NCBI GenBank assembly: GCA_964445985.1
Contig: CAYUMU010000064.1
Span: 1 to 41,891, forward strand
Direction of reading: 5' to 3'
Length of the DNA stretch: 41,891 bases
Source: CAYUMU01 sp964445985
GTDB lineage: Bacteria; Planctomycetota; Planctomycetia; Pirellulales; S012-138
This document shows, piece by piece, positions 8,435 through 17,207 of the stretch (its first letter is position 1; each line of letters begins with the position of its first letter). Both the position numbers and the translations under genes were made by a program. Below the pieces are notes generated by a model that made no database searches, was not told the origin of the DNA, and saw nothing but the letters and a program-made list of their open reading frames with translations.

Positions 8435-8953
8435 GTCCACCCCCTGCTGGTTTGCGACCGAGGGCGGGCACACGCTCCATTTTTGCCTTGTGGGGATTTT
8501 AACGCCGACAGCCAGAAAGAAAACCGGGGGACTGACGGTCAGGCCCGAAATGCTGTCGCGGTTTCCCCCAACCGCGGGATGGATCCGCCAGCGCAGTGCC
8601 GGAGGATCCCTGGCACGTTGCGCAAGCCTGCGGCGGCGCCCAACCGCTTCCAGCGTGCGGGCGTTCGATCGCAACCGCCCAGAACCCCAGCGTTCGCGGG
8701 CAATCAATTCGCCTCCTGCTGGCCTTGTCGCCGCCAGCCTTTTTGCATAATCACAGCCTCGCAGGATCGGGCACGATCCGCCGACCATGGTGATGCAGGC
8801 TCTCCAAGTTCTTTGGGGCCACTCGGCCGAAGATTTCAACCTATACAAACTCGACTGGGGTGCGAGAACCGGTCGAAGTCCATGGGAGTGCACTCCATTC
8901 GCGTACTTAGGGGGCGGTCGCTCCCCAGAAAAATCTGGTAGTTCTCAATTCTG
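8435..8953. other. gene-free stretch before the TPR gene
   Basis: About 520 bases with no convincing coding region; the open frames crossing it on both strands have Arg/Pro-rich compositions typical of shadow frames. The only structure I can name is the palindrome at 8885-8896. The promoter of the TPR gene presumably lies here, but I could not pick out clear -35 and -10 boxes. Confidence 0.5.
8885..8896. promoter_or_regulatory. 12-bp perfect palindrome, possible operator
   Basis: GGAGTGCACTCC equals its own reverse complement and lies 57 bases before the start codon of the TPR gene. The position and dyad symmetry suit a dimeric repressor site; no regulator gene is adjacent. Confidence 0.3.
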
Positions 8954-9946
8954 ATGCTAGCTGCTTGCTTCGAACTGGCTTTGTCTTGCCTTCGTCGCTG
9001 GCGCTGCGCGCGCAGGCTGCCCAGTTGGACCGGCTCGACCTGCTGGCTGCTGCTGTTGGTGGGAATGGGCGGGTGTCTGTTCGGCAGTCGTCGCGATGGC
9101 CCCGTTTCGCAAGACCTGGTGCGATGCCGGCAATTATCGTTGCGGGGTGTCAGGGCCCGGGAACAGGGGCAAGTCGCCCAATCCGAAGAAATACTGTCGC
9201 AAGCCGTGCAGGCTTATCCGGTGGATCCCGAGGCTCGCCGCCACTATGCCGAAACGCTTTGGGCTGCTGAAAAGCGCGAGCTTGCCCTGAGCCAACTGGC
9301 CGAAGCCCTGCGGCTGTCGCAAGACGACCCCTCGCTGCATTTGTTGAAATGCCGCTACGAGCTGGCACGAGGCCAGCCTGAGGCGGCCATGGTCGCCGTG
9401 CAACGGGTTATCGATCTTGACCCGACATTGGTCGACGCCTGGGTATTGCGAGCCCGCGTGCACAAGGCTCAAGGCGAAACCGCCAAAGCCCTGGCAGATT
9501 ACCATCGGGCCTTGGGAAAATCGCCTCAAAACCGCGAGGTGCTCACCGAATTGGCCGAATTCCATTGGGCCCTGGCTGCCAACAGTTCCGATGCCGAACG
9601 CCATTTGCAGCGCGCCCTGGCGGCCTTGCACACCTTGCTCGATAGCTATCCCCAAGGCGACGAACCGCAAAACGCCCTCGTTCTGGCAGGGCGAGTGCAG
9701 TTGTTGCTCGGCCGCTTCGACGCCGCGCAGTCGCTGCTGGCCGCGGCCTGCGAACGCAAACCGGCCAGCGCCGATGCCTTGTACCACCTGGCGACCGTCG
9801 AACTCCGGTTGGGCCGCACCGTGGACGCCCTGCGGCATGTGCGCGAGGGCCTGCAAGTCGCCCCCAATCACGCTCCCAGCCAGGTGCTGCTCGAAGAAGT
9901 GCGCACCCTGCTGGCAGGCATCCACGGCCGGGGCGACCGGTACTGA
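8954..9946 (+). CDS. TPR-repeat protein, probably an exported lipoprotein
   Basis: A 330-residue protein. A basic N-terminus with a hydrophobic stretch (TCWLLLLVGMGGC) ends in a lipobox-like Cys near residue 41, suggesting export and lipidation. The rest is a series of helical repeats of the tetratricopeptide type, for example DPEARRHYAETLWAAEKREL, PEAAMVAVQRVIDLDPTLVD and PASADALYHLATVELRLGRT, each with the pattern of small residues at positions 8 and 20 and an acidic-Pro turn. TPR proteins act as protein-binding scaffolds; no enzyme domain is present. The partner is unknown. The gene ends about 180 bases before mtnA on the same strand, so co-transcription is possible. Confidence 0.8.
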   Translation: MLAACFELALSCLRRWRCARRLPSWTGSTCWLLLLVGMGGCLFGSRRDGPVSQDLVRCRQLSLRGVRAREQGQVAQSEEILSQAVQAYPVDPEARRHYAETLWAAEKRELALSQLAEALRLSQDDPSLHLLKCRYELARGQPEAAMVAVQRVIDLDPTLVDAWVLRARVHKAQGETAKALADYHRALGKSPQNREVLTELAEFHWALAANSSDAERHLQRALAALHTLLDSYPQGDEPQNALVLAGRVQLLLGRFDAAQSLLAAACERKPASADALYHLATVELRLGRTVDALRHVREGLQVAPNHAPSQVLLEEVRTLLAGIHGRGDRY

Positions 9947-10124
9947 CGCTCATAGATCGCAGCCAGCACGCTTCCGGGAAGAACCGTTGGTGGGCGTGGC
10001 GATCGAACCGGCCCCAGACTTTCAATCGATTTTAGTACTGCACCGCCAGGGCCGATTGGGCCAAAATATGGCAGCCATCTCGTCCGTTCGCTGTGAACCG
10101 GTATCCCGCAAAGCTCTCATCATC

Positions 10125-11192
10125 ATGTGCCAACCAGCTCCCACGACCTTTCGCACGCTCCATTGGTTGGGCGATGCCGACGGACACTTGCGACTGATCG
10201 ATCAAACGCGGCTGCCCACCGAATTTGTGGAAATCGACTGCCAAACCGTGGACCAGCTTTGGGAAGCCATTCACCAGTTGAAGGTTCGCGGCGCGCCGGC
10301 GATCGGGATTGCTGCCGCTTATGGGGTTTGTCTGGGGCTCCAGTCGTCGTCGGTGCACGATATCCCGTCGCTCTTCGCCCAATTGAACGAAACCATCAGC
10401 CACCTGGCTTCGAGTCGGCCCACCGCGGTCAACCTGTTTTGGGCACTCGAGCGGCAACGGGGCGTTGCTCGTTCGCTGGAAGATCGGGCATCGCCCAACG
10501 AAATTCGCCAGGCGCTTCTGGCCGAAGCCCACGCCATTCTGGAAGAAGACCGCCAAATGTGCCGGGCGATTGGCCGGTACGGTGCGGCTCTATTGGACGA
10601 CGGCCAAGGGGTGCTCACGCATTGCAATGCGGGAGGGCTGGCCACGGCCGATTACGGCACGGCGCTGGCGGTATTTTTCTCCGCCCAAGAATCTGGCAAA
10701 GTATTGCGAGTTTACGCCGACGAAACCCGCCCTCTGTTGCAAGGCGCCCGCCTTACCACCTGGGAACTGCAACAACGGGGGATCGACGTCACCCTGATTT
10801 GCGACTCCACCGCCGCCCAGGTCATGCGCGAAGGCCGCGTGCATGCCGTAATCACGGGCGCCGATCGGATTGCCGCCAATGGCGACTCTGCCAACAAGAT
10901 CGGCACTTACAGCCTGGCGGTGCTGGCTGCCGCGCACCACATTCCCTTTTACATCGCCGCGCCCAGCAGCACCTTTGACCTGTCGCTCGAAAGCGGTGAC
11001 GGAATACCCATCGAGCAACGCGCGGCCGAAGAAATCACCGCCGGCTTTGGCCGGCAAACCGCCCCCGATGGCGTGAAAGTCTACAATCCGGCGTTCGATG
11101 TGACCCCCGCCTCCCTCATCAGGGCCATCATTTGCGAACGGGGGGTGATCGAACCCGTGACGACCCAGCGGATTGCCGAAATGCTACGGTAA
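10125..11192 (+). CDS. mtnA: methylthioribose-1-phosphate isomerase
   Basis: Isomerises 5-methylthioribose-1-phosphate to the ribulose form in the methionine salvage pathway. The hallmark segments are KVRGAPAIGIAAAYG (residues 53-67), THCNAGGLATADYGTA with catalytic Cys167, ADETRPLLQGARLTTWEL, and ITGADRIAANGDSANKIGTY with catalytic Asp247. The C-terminus IEPVTTQRIAEML is also typical. The length of 355 residues matches the family. The frame is open far upstream, but that part runs antiparallel in sense to nothing and overlaps the TPR gene out of frame; an ATG at 10068 is the only other reasonable start. No ribosome-binding site is evident. No other salvage genes are nearby. Confidence 0.95.
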   Translation: MCQPAPTTFRTLHWLGDADGHLRLIDQTRLPTEFVEIDCQTVDQLWEAIHQLKVRGAPAIGIAAAYGVCLGLQSSSVHDIPSLFAQLNETISHLASSRPTAVNLFWALERQRGVARSLEDRASPNEIRQALLAEAHAILEEDRQMCRAIGRYGAALLDDGQGVLTHCNAGGLATADYGTALAVFFSAQESGKVLRVYADETRPLLQGARLTTWELQQRGIDVTLICDSTAAQVMREGRVHAVITGADRIAANGDSANKIGTYSLAVLAAAHHIPFYIAAPSSTFDLSLESGDGIPIEQRAAEEITAGFGRQTAPDGVKVYNPAFDVTPASLIRAIICERGVIEPVTTQRIAEMLR

Positions 11193-11331
11193 ATCCGATA
11201 CTCGCCTGGAACGAGCGACCGAAACTGCCTACAATCCGCCCCGCCCTCAAGGAGAGATAGCGACGCCGGGGTCATTCCGTGCTGACGTCCCGGCACCCAC
11301 TTACGACTCGCAGTCAAAGGATTGACCCGCG

Positions 11332-14300
11332 ATGCGCACTTCCACCCGCCGCAAACGATCCTTGCGGAGCCTGCGCAACGAAAACGAACATGACCTTGAG
11401 CATGAGTTCGCGCCGCGCTCAACCCGCAAGCGCCCCCGGAACGGTCGCCGCTGGCTGATCATCGCTGGGGTGCTGGCCTTGCTGGCCTGGGCCGCGCCGA
11501 TGATCGTGGCCTATACGCCGCTGCGCAACATGGTGTTGGCCTCGGTCGGCAGCGACCTGAAGGGCACGGTCACGGCAGGCAGCGCTTCGCTGGGCTGGTT
11601 CTCGCCCGTGGTGCTCAACGATGTCGAAATTCGCGGGTCCAACGGCGACGTGATTTTGCAGGTCTCGTCGGTGCGCGGCAGTTCTTCGTTGTTCTCGCTG
11701 ATCACCGGCGGCAACAACCTGGGAAGCTTCGAACTACAAAAACCGCTGCTGCACGTGCAATTCGCGGCCAATGGCAGCAATCTGGAATCGTTGCTCGACA
11801 AATATCTCGACGGCCCCTCCCGCGAGCCCACGCCGCGTGTTTCGCTCCGCGTGATCCAGGGCGAAGTGCTGGTGGACGACGCCCTCACGCAGTCGCGCTG
11901 GCGCGTTGGCGAGCTCAGCAGCCAACTGCGGATCGGTTCCGATGACGACGCTCCGCTCACGCTCAATGCCGCGGGCCAGTTGGTTCAGCCCGATCGGGTT
12001 TCGCAATTTGATATCAAGCTGGAAACCTCGTTGTCGCCGCCCATTGGCGAGGCCGCCAAAGGCGTGGTTACCCTGGAATCGGGCAACTTCCCCCTCCCTG
12101 CCTTGCAGCCTTGGCTGCGACGCATTCGGCCCGGCACGCAAATGGCGGGCTGGCTCAACGGCAGCGTGACTTGCACCTGGGGCGAAGACCGCGGCATGAA
12201 CGTGGCTTCGGTCACCAGCGACCTCAGCGCCGAACAATTCATGCTGCGCGATTCCGCGCTGGGCAACGACATTTTGCGACTGGAAAAACTGCACCTGCCC
12301 TGCCAGCTTTCGATCCGCGGCGGGCGGTTGTCGGTGCAAGAACTCAATGTTTTCAGCGATGCCGGCGACGTGCAATTCGGTGGGCGTTTGGAAATGCCAC
12401 TCAACGAAGGCTGGCAGGCCGCCGTGGAAGCCTTGCGAACGCACGAGTACGAAGTCATTGCCCGGCTGAATCTGGCACGGTTGGCGAACAGCCTGCCCCA
12501 GACCTTGCATATTCGGCCGGCCACGCGCATTGAGTCGGGCAACTTTCAGGCCCACATCTCCCACAAGGGCGGGCCCGACGGCGCCGCTTGGCGCGTGCTG
12601 GCCGAAACATCCAACCTGGCCGGTTTCAACGCAGGCCAGAAAGTGGTTTGGGACCGGCCCATTCGCCTGGAGCTCACGGCCCGCGAAACTCCGCAAGGCC
12701 CGGTGATCGACGTGCTGCATTGCGAGTCCGAATTCTTGAAGCTCGACGCCGAAGGCACCACGAAATCCTTCTCGATTTCGGCCGAACACAACTTGGATCG
12801 GCTGGCCGCCGAGTTGGGACGATTCGTTGATCTGGGATCGGTTCGACTGGGTGGCACGGGGTGGAGCTACCTTTCGTGGGATCGCAACCCCAACGGTCAA
12901 TTCGAGGGGCAGTATGAATGTCAGATCCGCGACTTTGAGTTCACGCTCCCTGGCCGTCCGGCCTGGCGCGAGCCGTTGGTGCTGGCACTATTGAAAGCCA
13001 CCGGCTCGACCGATGGCCAGTTCAACCTGCAAAGCGTGCGCACGGCGTCGTTGCAAATAGAAAGCGGCTCGGAACGGGCCAAGGCCACCCTGCTGGAAGC
13101 CGTGCCGCAAGTGGCCGAAAACACCGCCTGGCCCGTCCGCCTGGATCTGGAAGGGGCGCTCCCCCAGTTGATCGCTCGTGCCGAACCCCTCTTGGGCCGG
13201 CAGCCAAACTGGGATGTGCGCGGGCAGCTTCGCATGTCGTCTCACGGCACAGTCTCGCAGGACTATGTCGCCGTGCGGCAATGCCAGGCCGTGGTCACCA
13301 ACCTGGTAGCGCGGGGCGGCAACTGGAACATCCAAGATCAACAAGTTCAAGTCGGCTTGGAAGGCAGTTGGCGGCAATCGGCGCGCCGCGGAGAAATCCA
13401 GCGATTCACCCTCGCCGGTAATTCCTTCACGGCCGATTCCCAACGCGCGATTCTCGACTTGCCGCTGCAAGGCGCGCCGCAATTCAGCGGCAATGTCAAC
13501 TTCACCGGCGATCTGGCCAAGCTGCAAGCCTGGCACCCCAAGTTCGCGGCCCTCGAACTGGCCGGCAATGTCAACGGCTCGGCCCGGCTGGCCCAAACAG
13601 GAATGCAAAGCGATTGGGAACTGCAAACGCAATGGAAAAACGCGAGCCTGGTCAGCCCCAATTGGCGCTGGAGTGAACCCAGCATGTCGATTGCCATGCT
13701 CGCCAAGTATGACGAACTTCGAGATTCAGTGCAGATCGACCGGGTTACCGTCGATAGCCGCTCGCTCCGCCTCGCGGGACAGGGCGTGGTAGACAATCTC
13801 AAGAACCGGCCGTCGCTGGAAATGGCCGGCACGCTCGACTACGACTACCAAAACCTGCTGCCGCTCCTGAAATCGTACGTGGGCGACGGCGTGAAGGTCT
13901 CGCTCAACCGACGGTCGCGGCCGTTCCAAGTGGCCGGGCCATTGACGGCGCCCCAGGCTGTGGCGCCCAGTGTTCCCGCCGCCAGCCCCGGCAAAGAATG
14001 GTTGAGCGAGTGGACCGTGGCCACGCCCCTGGATTGGACCGCGGTGGAAGCCTACGGATTCCGCGTGGGGGCCGGTGAGATTCAGGCCTATTTGAACCAG
14101 GGGACCGCCGGCGTTCGTCCCTTCGACCTGGCGATCAACAATGGCCGCTTCACCGCGGCGCCACAACTGGTGCTCGTCGGCGAGAAGCCAGAATTTCAAC
14201 TTCAGCCCGGATTACTGCTGGAAAAAGTCGAAGTCACCGAGGAGATGTGCAGCCGCGGCCTCAAATACGTGGCGCCACTTCTGGCCAACGCCACCCGGCC

Positions 14301-14934
14301 CGAAGGCCGCTTCTCGCTCGATACCACCGGCTGCCGAATTCCCCTGGGCAATGTGGAAAAGGCCGATATGGCGGGCCGCTTGATGGTGCACGATATCACG
14401 GTCACCCCCGGCCCTCTGCTGCATCTCATTGCCAGCTCGATCAACGCCGTGCGGTTGGCATCGGGCAAAACATCAGGATTCACTCGCACCGAAGTTGCCC
14501 GGCTCAAACGCGAATCGGTCATCTCCTATCGGCTCGTCGATGGCCGCGTGTATCATCAGAACCTGGAGCTGGATTTTGATGATGTGACGGTAAGTACCCG
14601 TGGCTCGGTCGGGCTCGACCAAAGCCTGGCCATCGTCGCACATGTTACGGCGCCCAAACTGTTCGCCCAAGTGCCGGGCCTATCGGGCCTGCAAACCCAG
14701 GGGCTCGATATCCCCATTCACGGCACGCTTAGCGAACCCAAATTGGACCGCGGCCAGCTGCAATCGCAGGCAATTACCGGCATTCTCAGCGATGATAACC
14801 TTCGCAAGGTCGGCGGCGACGCCGTGCAAAAGCTCCTCAACAAGGGCCTGAACAACGGCTCGCAGGAACTCAAGGGCGACAAACTCTTTCAGAACCTCGA
14901 CCAAGGGTTGAAAGGTCTGTTCGGCCCGCGCTAG
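11332..14934 (+). CDS. AsmA/TamB-like large envelope protein
   Basis: A 1200-residue protein with a basic cytoplasmic head (residues 1-44, many Arg), one transmembrane helix (about 44-62, WLIIAGVLALLAWAAPMIV), and a very long periplasmic part rich in beta-strand patterns. The sequence after the membrane helix (TPLRNMVLASVGSDLKGTVTAGSASLGWFSPVVLNDVEIRG, read in pieces) is the typical AsmA-like opening, and the C-terminal third repeats PxLxxxGxLxx elements like AsmA_2/DUF3971 proteins. Such proteins are thought to form hydrophobic grooves bridging inner and outer membranes for phospholipid transport or outer-membrane biogenesis. The assignment is by architecture; the substrate is unknown. The ATG at 11332 follows the mtnA stop by 139 bases. 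Confidence 0.75.
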   Translation: MRTSTRRKRSLRSLRNENEHDLEHEFAPRSTRKRPRNGRRWLIIAGVLALLAWAAPMIVAYTPLRNMVLASVGSDLKGTVTAGSASLGWFSPVVLNDVEIRGSNGDVILQVSSVRGSSSLFSLITGGNNLGSFELQKPLLHVQFAANGSNLESLLDKYLDGPSREPTPRVSLRVIQGEVLVDDALTQSRWRVGELSSQLRIGSDDDAPLTLNAAGQLVQPDRVSQFDIKLETSLSPPIGEAAKGVVTLESGNFPLPALQPWLRRIRPGTQMAGWLNGSVTCTWGEDRGMNVASVTSDLSAEQFMLRDSALGNDILRLEKLHLPCQLSIRGGRLSVQELNVFSDAGDVQFGGRLEMPLNEGWQAAVEALRTHEYEVIARLNLARLANSLPQTLHIRPATRIESGNFQAHISHKGGPDGAAWRVLAETSNLAGFNAGQKVVWDRPIRLELTARETPQGPVIDVLHCESEFLKLDAEGTTKSFSISAEHNLDRLAAELGRFVDLGSVRLGGTGWSYLSWDRNPNGQFEGQYECQIRDFEFTLPGRPAWREPLVLALLKATGSTDGQFNLQSVRTASLQIESGSERAKATLLEAVPQVAENTAWPVRLDLEGALPQLIARAEPLLGRQPNWDVRGQLRMSSHGTVSQDYVAVRQCQAVVTNLVARGGNWNIQDQQVQVGLEGSWRQSARRGEIQRFTLAGNSFTADSQRAILDLPLQGAPQFSGNVNFTGDLAKLQAWHPKFAALELAGNVNGSARLAQTGMQSDWELQTQWKNASLVSPNWRWSEPSMSIAMLAKYDELRDSVQIDRVTVDSRSLRLAGQGVVDNLKNRPSLEMAGTLDYDYQNLLPLLKSYVGDGVKVSLNRRSRPFQVAGPLTAPQAVAPSVPAASPGKEWLSEWTVATPLDWTAVEAYGFRVGAGEIQAYLNQGTAGVRPFDLAINNGRFTAAPQLVLVGEKPEFQLQPGLLLEKVEVTEEMCSRGLKYVAPLLANATRPEGRFSLDTTGCRIPLGNVEKADMAGRLMVHDITVTPGPLLHLIASSINAVRLASGKTSGFTRTEVARLKRESVISYRLVDGRVYHQNLELDFDDVTVSTRGSVGLDQSLAIVAHVTAPKLFAQVPGLSGLQTQGLDIPIHGTLSEPKLDRGQLQSQAITGILSDDNLRKVGGDAVQKLLNKGLNNGSQELKGDKLFQNLDQGLKGLFGPR

Positions 14935-15041
14935 CCGGAATCAAGCGGACTTCCCGATGGATTGGGTGCGACCCTTTCGCTAGACATTCGCGCCTCTCTC
15001 TAGCGCTGACCAGAGAGAGCAGGCGTGCCTCATGGGTCTTT

Positions 15042-15060
15042 AACCCCCGAATGGGGGTTT
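15042..15060 (+). terminator. hairpin downstream of the AsmA-like gene
   Basis: AACCCCC and GGGGGTT form a perfect 7-bp stem around GAAT, followed by TTTC and preceded by TTT. The T-run is short, so this is a weak intrinsic terminator at best. Confidence 0.4.
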
Positions 15061-15070
15061 CAGCCAGTAG

Positions 15071-15099
15071 CCGGCGGTTGAGCGCAGCGACACCGCCGG
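15071..15099. repeat. dispersed planctomycete hairpin repeat
   Basis: CCGGCGGT and ACCGCCGG form an 8-bp stem around TGAGCGCAGCGAC. I recognise this GTAGCCGGCGGT...ACCGCCGG element as one that recurs in intergenic spaces of planctomycete genomes; only one copy is visible in this window. Confidence 0.55.
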
Positions 15100-15426
15100 A
15101 TAACCGATTCTCGGTTTTGCGAACTCCTGCCCCCTTCTTCTTTGGGCCGTCCACGGCTATGGTAATTGGATGAGCTGAATGCATATCGGGCCCGTTTCAG
15201 ATTGCCCCCCGCCCTCGGTCGCCTTCCCGCCCCGACTTCTGAACAGTACCTGACGCGTTCGATCACAACGTGACCGGCCGGCCAATCGCCGCGGTGCCTT
15301 GCCTTCCATCGCCAAAAATCCAACGTCGCTTGACCGCCCGTTGGGATGGAATCGTTTCAGGCGACCGGTTTTTATCAGGTACGATTTCTCCCTCGCTCTT
15401 CAGGTACAAGCTGCGTGTCTATTTCC

Positions 15427-17175
15427 ATGGTTGAACAGAACTCCAACTCCATCTCGGAGTCGGGCGATGAAGTCTCGTTTCGTGATCTCGCGCTGAGCGA
15501 GTCGATGCTCTCGGCCATCGAGGCCTCCGGTTACACAACAGCCACGCCCATCCAGGCCCAAGCCATTCCGCCCCTCTTGGCGGGCCGCGATGTGCTGGGC
15601 CAGGCTCAAACCGGCACCGGCAAAACGGCCGCCTTCGCCCTGCCGATGCTGCAACGCATCGATGTTTCGCAAAAACACCCGCAGGTGCTCGTATTCGCCC
15701 CCACCCGCGAACTGGCCATTCAAGTGGCCGAGGCCTTCCAACGCTATGCGGTAGGGCTGCGCGGTCTGAAGGTGGCGCCCATCTACGGTGGGCAGGATTA
15801 CCAGGTTCAGTTTCGCCTCTTGGATCGCGGAGCCCACGTGATTGTGGGCACGCCGGGCCGCATTGTGGATCACATTCGCCGCGGCTCCATCTCGCTGGCC
15901 GGCCTCAAAGGCCTGGTCCTCGACGAAGCCGACGAAATGCTCCGGATGGGTTTCACCGAAGACGTTGATTGGGTTCTCTCGCAGGCGCCCACCGAACGTC
16001 AGACGGCGCTCTTCTCGGCGACCATGCCCGCCGCTATCCGCCAAATTGCCCAGCGGCATTTGCGCAACCCGGTGGAAATCAATGTTCGCCAGGCGACCGC
16101 CACGGCCGATACCATCCAGCAGCGCTACCTGATTTCTCCCCCCCACCAAAAAGAAGCCGCCCTGGCCCGAATTCTGGAAGCCGAGGAAACAGACGGCGTG
16201 CTGATCTTCGTCAAAACCAAGGCGTCCACCGAGCCCTTGGCCGATTTCCTCACCAGCCATGGGCATCGCGCCGCCGCCTTGAGCAGCGACGTCGCCCAAA
16301 AGCAGCGTGAGCGAATTCTCGAACAACTGCGGTCGGGCGCCATCGACGTGATCGTGGCCACCGACGTCGCGGCCCGAGGGCTCGACGTGCAACGCATCAG
16401 CCACGTGATCAACTACGATCTGCCGTTCGATACCGAAAGCTACGTGCACCGCATTGGCCGCACCGGCCGCGCAGGTCGCGAAGGCCAGGCCATCCTGTTC
16501 TTGCATCCCCGCGAACGCCACATGCTGCAACGCATCGAACGGGCAACGCGGCAAACCATTCCGCAAATGGAAGTCCCTTCCAAACGTGTTATCAACCGCC
16601 ACCGCGTAACGAAGTTCCACGAAAAAATCACTGAGAATCTCACACATCCGGCGATGGATACGTTTGTATCGCTCTTGGAACAATATCGCGCCAAGAACGA
16701 AGTGCCGCTGGAGCAGATTGCCGCGGCCCTCATGGCCATGGCCGTAGGCGAGGCGCCGCTGCTGCTCAGCGAAGATCTCCCCGCTGCCCGATTCGCCGAT
16801 CCCAAGAATCAGCGCCCCAACGACCGCCGGCCTGGCAACTTTCGAGATGGCGGCCGTTCCTTCTCCGGCGACCGCCGCGAAGCCCCCGGCCCGCGCCGTC
16901 CTCAAGGAAGTCGTTCCAACGAACAGATGGAAACCTTTCGAATTGAAGTCGGCCACGCGCACCAGGTAAAGCCCGGCAATATCGTCGGCGCCATTGCCAA
17001 CGAAACCGGCCTGGAAAACCGCGACATTGGCCGCATTGCCATCTACGACGAGCACAGCACCGTCGACTTGCTGGCCGGCATGCCCCGAGACGTGTTCCAC
17101 GCCCTGAAGAATGTGCGCGTGGTCGGCAGAAAGCTCAATATTTCAAGATTGAGCGATTCGCCCACGGCCAGCTAG
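15427..17175 (+). CDS. DEAD-box ATP-dependent RNA helicase with DbpA-type RNA-binding tail
   Basis: A 582-residue cytosolic helicase of the DeaD/CsdA type that remodels structured RNA, often in ribosome assembly or cold adaptation. Motifs in order: Q-motif region ATPIQAQAIPPLLAGRD, Walker A AQTGTGKT (60-67), PTRELAIQ, DEAD (166-169), SAT (197-199), and HRIGRTGRAGREG in the second RecA domain. A basic linker with RPNDRRPGNFRDGGRS leads to a C-terminal DbpA-like domain (about 500-577, METFRIEVGHAHQVKPGN to VRVVGRKLNISRL) that should bind rRNA hairpins. MVEQNSNS is chosen as start; 27 upstream in-frame residues look non-coding. It may be regulated through its long leader. The 3' end converges with the heptose gene. 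Confidence 0.95.
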   Translation: MVEQNSNSISESGDEVSFRDLALSESMLSAIEASGYTTATPIQAQAIPPLLAGRDVLGQAQTGTGKTAAFALPMLQRIDVSQKHPQVLVFAPTRELAIQVAEAFQRYAVGLRGLKVAPIYGGQDYQVQFRLLDRGAHVIVGTPGRIVDHIRRGSISLAGLKGLVLDEADEMLRMGFTEDVDWVLSQAPTERQTALFSATMPAAIRQIAQRHLRNPVEINVRQATATADTIQQRYLISPPHQKEAALARILEAEETDGVLIFVKTKASTEPLADFLTSHGHRAAALSSDVAQKQRERILEQLRSGAIDVIVATDVAARGLDVQRISHVINYDLPFDTESYVHRIGRTGRAGREGQAILFLHPRERHMLQRIERATRQTIPQMEVPSKRVINRHRVTKFHEKITENLTHPAMDTFVSLLEQYRAKNEVPLEQIAAALMAMAVGEAPLLLSEDLPAARFADPKNQRPNDRRPGNFRDGGRSFSGDRREAPGPRRPQGSRSNEQMETFRIEVGHAHQVKPGNIVGAIANETGLENRDIGRIAIYDEHSTVDLLAGMPRDVFHALKNVRVVGRKLNISRLSDSPTAS

Positions 17176-17207
17176 GTCATGCGATACACGTTCGGTTTCG
17201 GCATTTC

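Larger units (their letters stand above)
14935..15426. other. intergenic region / possible long leader of the helicase gene
   Basis: About 490 bases without a supportable gene. It holds two hairpins, at 15042-15060 and 15071-15099. The second half leads into the DEAD-box helicase start. Cold-shock helicase genes elsewhere often have long regulatory leaders, but I see no recognisable element here and cannot place a transcription start. Confidence 0.4.

Noticed and set aside
8300..8941. open frames of 190-200 residues on both strands in the carA-TPR gap
   Set aside because: Arg/Pro/Gly-rich with no motif; one of them runs through the intrinsic terminator.
9417..10124. upstream extension of the mtnA frame
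   Set aside because: It overlaps the TPR gene out of frame and is Pro/Cys/Arg-rich; mtnA homology begins at 10125.
11734..12900. 388-residue minus-strand open frame inside the AsmA-like gene
   Set aside because: Antisense shadow; the plus frame has a membrane helix and continuous family-like pattern.
15400..17100. 566-residue minus-strand open frame opposite the helicase
   Set aside because: Antisense shadow of an unmistakable DEAD-box helicase; no family resemblance.
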